A model generated the notes under the pieces. The model was given only the letters and a program-made list of their open reading frames with translations. It did not search any database and was not told the DNA's origin. The translations under genes were made by a program, and so were the position numbers. Below, in pieces: positions 61,177 to 64,000 of a DNA stretch of 64,000 bases. The stretch lies in NCBI RefSeq assembly GCF_003253545.1, contig NZ_QKYV01000001.1, positions 1-64,000 on the forward strand, in the 5' to 3' direction. The stretch is from Mesonia algae. Its GTDB lineage: Bacteria > Bacteroidota > Bacteroidia > Flavobacteriales > Flavobacteriaceae. Position 1 is the first letter of the stretch, and each line of letters starts with the position of its first letter.

Positions 61177-64000
61177 ATGCTAAAACATTACATTCTCAAA
61201 CTTCTTTTAGTTTTATTAAGCACATTTTATTCTATAACGTCTTCTGCTCAATGTACAGATGTTGATACAGATCCTTCACCAGGTAGCTTTGTGCAGGATC
61301 AATGGACCGCTTATGTCTACCAGTTCAACACTTACAATGCAACTAATTTTGATTATTCTAATTACAGAGGCTATTATATCGATGCTGGATATGGAATAAA
61401 TAACTTAAATATAGATTCAGATACCTATTGGGGAATCAACTCTACCCCTAGCAGCTCTACGAACACTAGTTATGAGGGCTGTAGCGTAACCAACAATAAC
61501 CATTTAGTTTCTTACAAACGAAAAGGATTTCCTACTGGAAATTATGTTATCAACCTAGCAGGACAAAATGGAGAAAGTGGGCATGATGATTCTGCAAAAT
61601 TAATTATCGACGGAACAGAAGTATGGAGTCATAATAGTTGTTGTGACACGCATTACGGAGTTTGGTCTGGAGCGTTAGATAACACAACAGAAATTGAATT
61701 TGTATGGGCTGAAAATGCTGGAGCTTCCTATGGAAGACTTCAAATCCTTGAAGACACCACAACCCCTGATCCTGAAACTTTCGGAAATAATGAGTGGGTT
61801 GTAGCTGTTTTTGACGGAAACAGCCTTCAAGAATATGCTGGTAATTATACGCATACTGGACTAGATTTTAACACTTCTACCTTATGGGGAACGCCTAGTA
61901 ATCCTTCGACTGCTCCTGGGTACACGGGTTCACCTGTTCAAAACGAAAATCATTCTTATATTTATAGACGAGAAGGCTTTCCTTGCGGATATTATCAATT
62001 GGATATTCCGCGACATGATGATGACGTGGTATTAACGATTGACGGTGTAGATGTTTATCAACGTAATGGTTGGGATAGCAATGTAGCAACACCTAATGTA
62101 TGGCAAGGTTTTTTAGGTACAAATTCTCAAATTGAGTTTAGTGTAAAAGAATTCTTTGGAGCATCTATTGGAGCCCTAGCTTTCAATTATTTATTCGGTC
62201 CCGATAATGATCCTAATGAATTCGTGTGGACAGGTTCGATAGACACCGATCCTACACAATCAGGAAACTGGTGTAGCGGATTGCCTAGTGCGAACGGAAC
62301 CTCAGATATTTTAGTTCCCGCTAATGTCCCAAACTACCCTAGTTTTCCTTCAACAGCTTCTATCCATGAGCTAACTATTAAGGAAGGAGCTCAAGTAGGC
62401 CTAACCTCCAATAACACTCTTAGCCTTACAGGAGATTTAAACAATTACGGAAGCATTCCCGCAGGGGCGACTAACCTAGAGTTTACTGGAGCAACACTAC
62501 AAACCATCAATGGAAATTCTTTTGAGACAGAAAATCTAACAATCAATCAAGGTACCGATCTTGTAATTAACTTAGATACCAACCAAACGTTAAGGATCAA
62601 TTCTATACTTTCAGTTGAGAATGGTAGCTTAGAAACCAATGATCAATTAACATTAGCTTGTAGATTTGATGACCTTACTCAAAGAGTAGCGCAAATTGAC
62701 AATCTTAGCAATGGTACCATAACTGGAGAAATTACAACAGAACAATGTATCCCTGCGACTAGAGCTTTTCGTTTTTTAACCTCTACTGTAACAAGTACCA
62801 ATACGATTCGAGAGGACTGGCAAGAAGACCCACTTAACTATACTGATAACCCTAACCCTGGATACGGAACTCACATTACTGGGGTAGATGGTGCTGCTGA
62901 CGGTACTAATGGATTTGATTATACTCCTTCAGGAAATCCAAGTATGTATACGTTTAATAATACTACTTCTCAATGGGAGAAAATGCCTAACACCGATAAC
63001 ACCTCTTTAATAGCGGGAGTTCCTTATCGCCTTATGGTAAGAGGAGATCGTTCAACGGATATTACTTCTAATGCAAGCCTGCCATCAAATACGATCTTAC
63101 GTTCTCAAGGTAACATTACCAGCGGTACAGTTACGATGAACAATTTTAACGATATGTCTGGTAGTGCTAATTTCTTCGGAAATCCTTATCCTGCTGCCAT
63201 TGATATGAGTTTAGTATTAAAAAACAATATTAATACTACCAATTTTCAATCAGACTATTACATTTGGGACCCCACTATTGGCGGAGCTAATGGACGTGGG
63301 GCATATGTTACGATAGATATGGATGATAATTCTGCTACAGCAGGATCAGATGCTAATCAATTTCTACAACCGGGACAAGCAGCATTCTTATTAACAGGAC
63401 CTGCGAATACAACCCCTCAATTAAACATTGAAGAGAGCTTTAAAAATGTTAATGTTAATCAAACTACTGTTTTTAGAACGCAAAATACTTTAGCTTCTAT
63501 AGAATTGACTTTATTTCCAACTCAAGCCTATATAAACCAAGAAACGGCATCAGACGGACTAAAAATAAAATTTGATAGCAATTATCAAAATAATGCTAGC
63601 GCAGAAGATGCACCTAAATTTTTTAATCTAGATGAAACTTTTGCAAGCAAAGTTGGTAGTGATTATTTAGCTATCAATCGTCGTGATTTCCCATTAGATC
63701 AAGAAATTATACCTTTATTTTTAACGGGACACGTTTCAACTCAGTACACTTTAAAGATTCAAACAACAGAACTTTCTTCTTACGATGTTTATTTAGTAGA
63801 TCACTATTTAACTACTGAAACTGAAATAACTTCTAATTCTTTCATTCATCAATTTAACGTTGACACGGAAATAGATGAAAGTATCAATCCTGAGCGATTT
63901 GAATTGAAGTTTGTAACCAATAATTTAACAAGTCAACAACAGGAGTTGAAGAAACTACAGGTTTACCCTAATCCAATTACTGAAGGATTAGTAAACATAG
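61177..64000 (+). CDS. Large T9SS type A cargo protein (paralogue B), cut by the window edge
   Basis: An open frame of 941 codons from the ATG at 61177 to the window edge, with no stop. Signal peptide (MLKHYILKLLLVLLSTFYS..., cleavage near SSAQ). The mature part begins with two copies of a ~150-residue domain (about 35-190 and 195-350) sharing NHxVSYKRKGFPTG / NHSYIYRREGFPCG and an II/TIDGTEV/VDV element. The module FVWTGSIDTD...NWCSGLP and the 400-residue block (GYGTHITGVDG, PYRLMVRGDR, FFGNPYPAAIDM) match paralogue A. A T9SS CTD begins (KLQVYPNPITEG) just before the edge. Confidence 0.9.
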   Translation, partial: MLKHYILKLLLVLLSTFYSITSSAQCTDVDTDPSPGSFVQDQWTAYVYQFNTYNATNFDYSNYRGYYIDAGYGINNLNIDSDTYWGINSTPSSSTNTSYEGCSVTNNNHLVSYKRKGFPTGNYVINLAGQNGESGHDDSAKLIIDGTEVWSHNSCCDTHYGVWSGALDNTTEIEFVWAENAGASYGRLQILEDTTTPDPETFGNNEWVVAVFDGNSLQEYAGNYTHTGLDFNTSTLWGTPSNPSTAPGYTGSPVQNENHSYIYRREGFPCGYYQLDIPRHDDDVVLTIDGVDVYQRNGWDSNVATPNVWQGFLGTNSQIEFSVKEFFGASIGALAFNYLFGPDNDPNEFVWTGSIDTDPTQSGNWCSGLPSANGTSDILVPANVPNYPSFPSTASIHELTIKEGAQVGLTSNNTLSLTGDLNNYGSIPAGATNLEFTGATLQTINGNSFETENLTINQGTDLVINLDTNQTLRINSILSVENGSLETNDQLTLACRFDDLTQRVAQIDNLSNGTITGEITTEQCIPATRAFRFLTSTVTSTNTIREDWQEDPLNYTDNPNPGYGTHITGVDGAADGTNGFDYTPSGNPSMYTFNNTTSQWEKMPNTDNTSLIAGVPYRLMVRGDRSTDITSNASLPSNTILRSQGNITSGTVTMNNFNDMSGSANFFGNPYPAAIDMSLVLKNNINTTNFQSDYYIWDPTIGGANGRGAYVTIDMDDNSATAGSDANQFLQPGQAAFLLTGPANTTPQLNIEESFKNVNVNQTTVFRTQNTLASIELTLFPTQAYINQETASDGLKIKFDSNYQNNASAEDAPKFFNLDETFASKVGSDYLAINRRDFPLDQEIIPLFLTGHVSTQYTLKIQTTELSSYDVYLVDHYLTTETEITSNSFIHQFNVDTEIDESINPERFELKFVTNNLTSQQQELKKLQVYPNPITEGLVNI

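Noticed and set aside
61895-62092. 65-codon frame opposite paralogue B
   Set aside because: Lies in the middle of the long open frame that continues to the window edge; no signals of its own.
1-64000. Mobile element, prophage, defence system or CRISPR array
   Set aside because: No transposase, integrase, phage structural gene, toxin-antitoxin pair, restriction gene or regularly spaced repeat was seen; gene content is chromosomal.

Overview
The window comes from a low-GC member of the Bacteroidota, most likely a marine-type Flavobacteriaceae. The evidence is the porU/porV/gldJ block of the type IX secretion system (T9SS), an XrtF-type exosortase with its partner, T9SS C-terminal sorting domains on cargo proteins, promoters of the Bacteroidetes type (TTG, 18-20 nt, TAnnTTTG), a Bacteroidetes-length LysRS, and absence of strong Shine-Dalgarno sequences. 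The genus cannot be fixed from sequence alone. It is mostly ordinary chromosomal housekeeping DNA: no integrase, transposase, phage, CRISPR or rRNA gene is visible. Layout, left: 1-340 holds two tandem leftward promoters for an operon outside the window. Then come a putative porin, RNase HII, a propeller lipoprotein, a hydrolase-OsmC fusion, lipB, a T9SS cargo protein, lysS, a YiaA-like membrane protein, three poorly characterised genes and a zinc metalloprotease lipoprotein (to 16.8 kb). From 16.8 to 19.05 kb lies the exosortase locus (xrtF plus associated protein), a small secreted protein flanked by a 120-bp direct repeat, a GAF/fRMsr-like gene and a palindromic intergenic element. Middle: hemW, a glycosyltransferase, an ECF sigma factor with a soluble zinc anti-sigma candidate, a UbiA-like membrane protein, gcvP, a three-gene cassette (KAS III-like enzyme, methyltransferase, GT2), a PafA-type phosphatase, an MlaE/MlaF-like transporter, DUF389, a mannose-1-P guanylyltransferase/SprT/SDR/M28 run and the pdhA-pdhC pair. 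Right: cdd, porV, porU, gldJ, murF, two tRNA-Val(TAC) genes, an exbB-exbD-tonB-folC operon, nhaB, an amino-acid dehydrogenase, anmK and an acyl-CoA dehydrogenase. The end is a cluster of two very large paralogous T9SS cargo proteins separated by a 64-residue protein with a tripartite CTERM-like tail; the second giant gene runs off the right edge. How it fits together: PorU and PorV process and anchor T9SS cargo such as the three sorting-domain proteins here, and GldJ supports gliding. XrtF is a second, separate sorting enzyme, and the 64-residue protein is a candidate (unproven) client. The most interesting non-gene signals are: (i) a family of short GC-rich imperfect palindromes (core TTCCGCGAAAGCG and a sister TTCCGTTAACGGAA) scattered through unrelated genes in all frames; (ii) a duplicated, frameshifted 3' end of the exosortase-associated gene whose breakpoint abuts one of these palindromes; and (iii) several terminator/promoter arrangements. 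I do not see a clearly new defence or mobile system.
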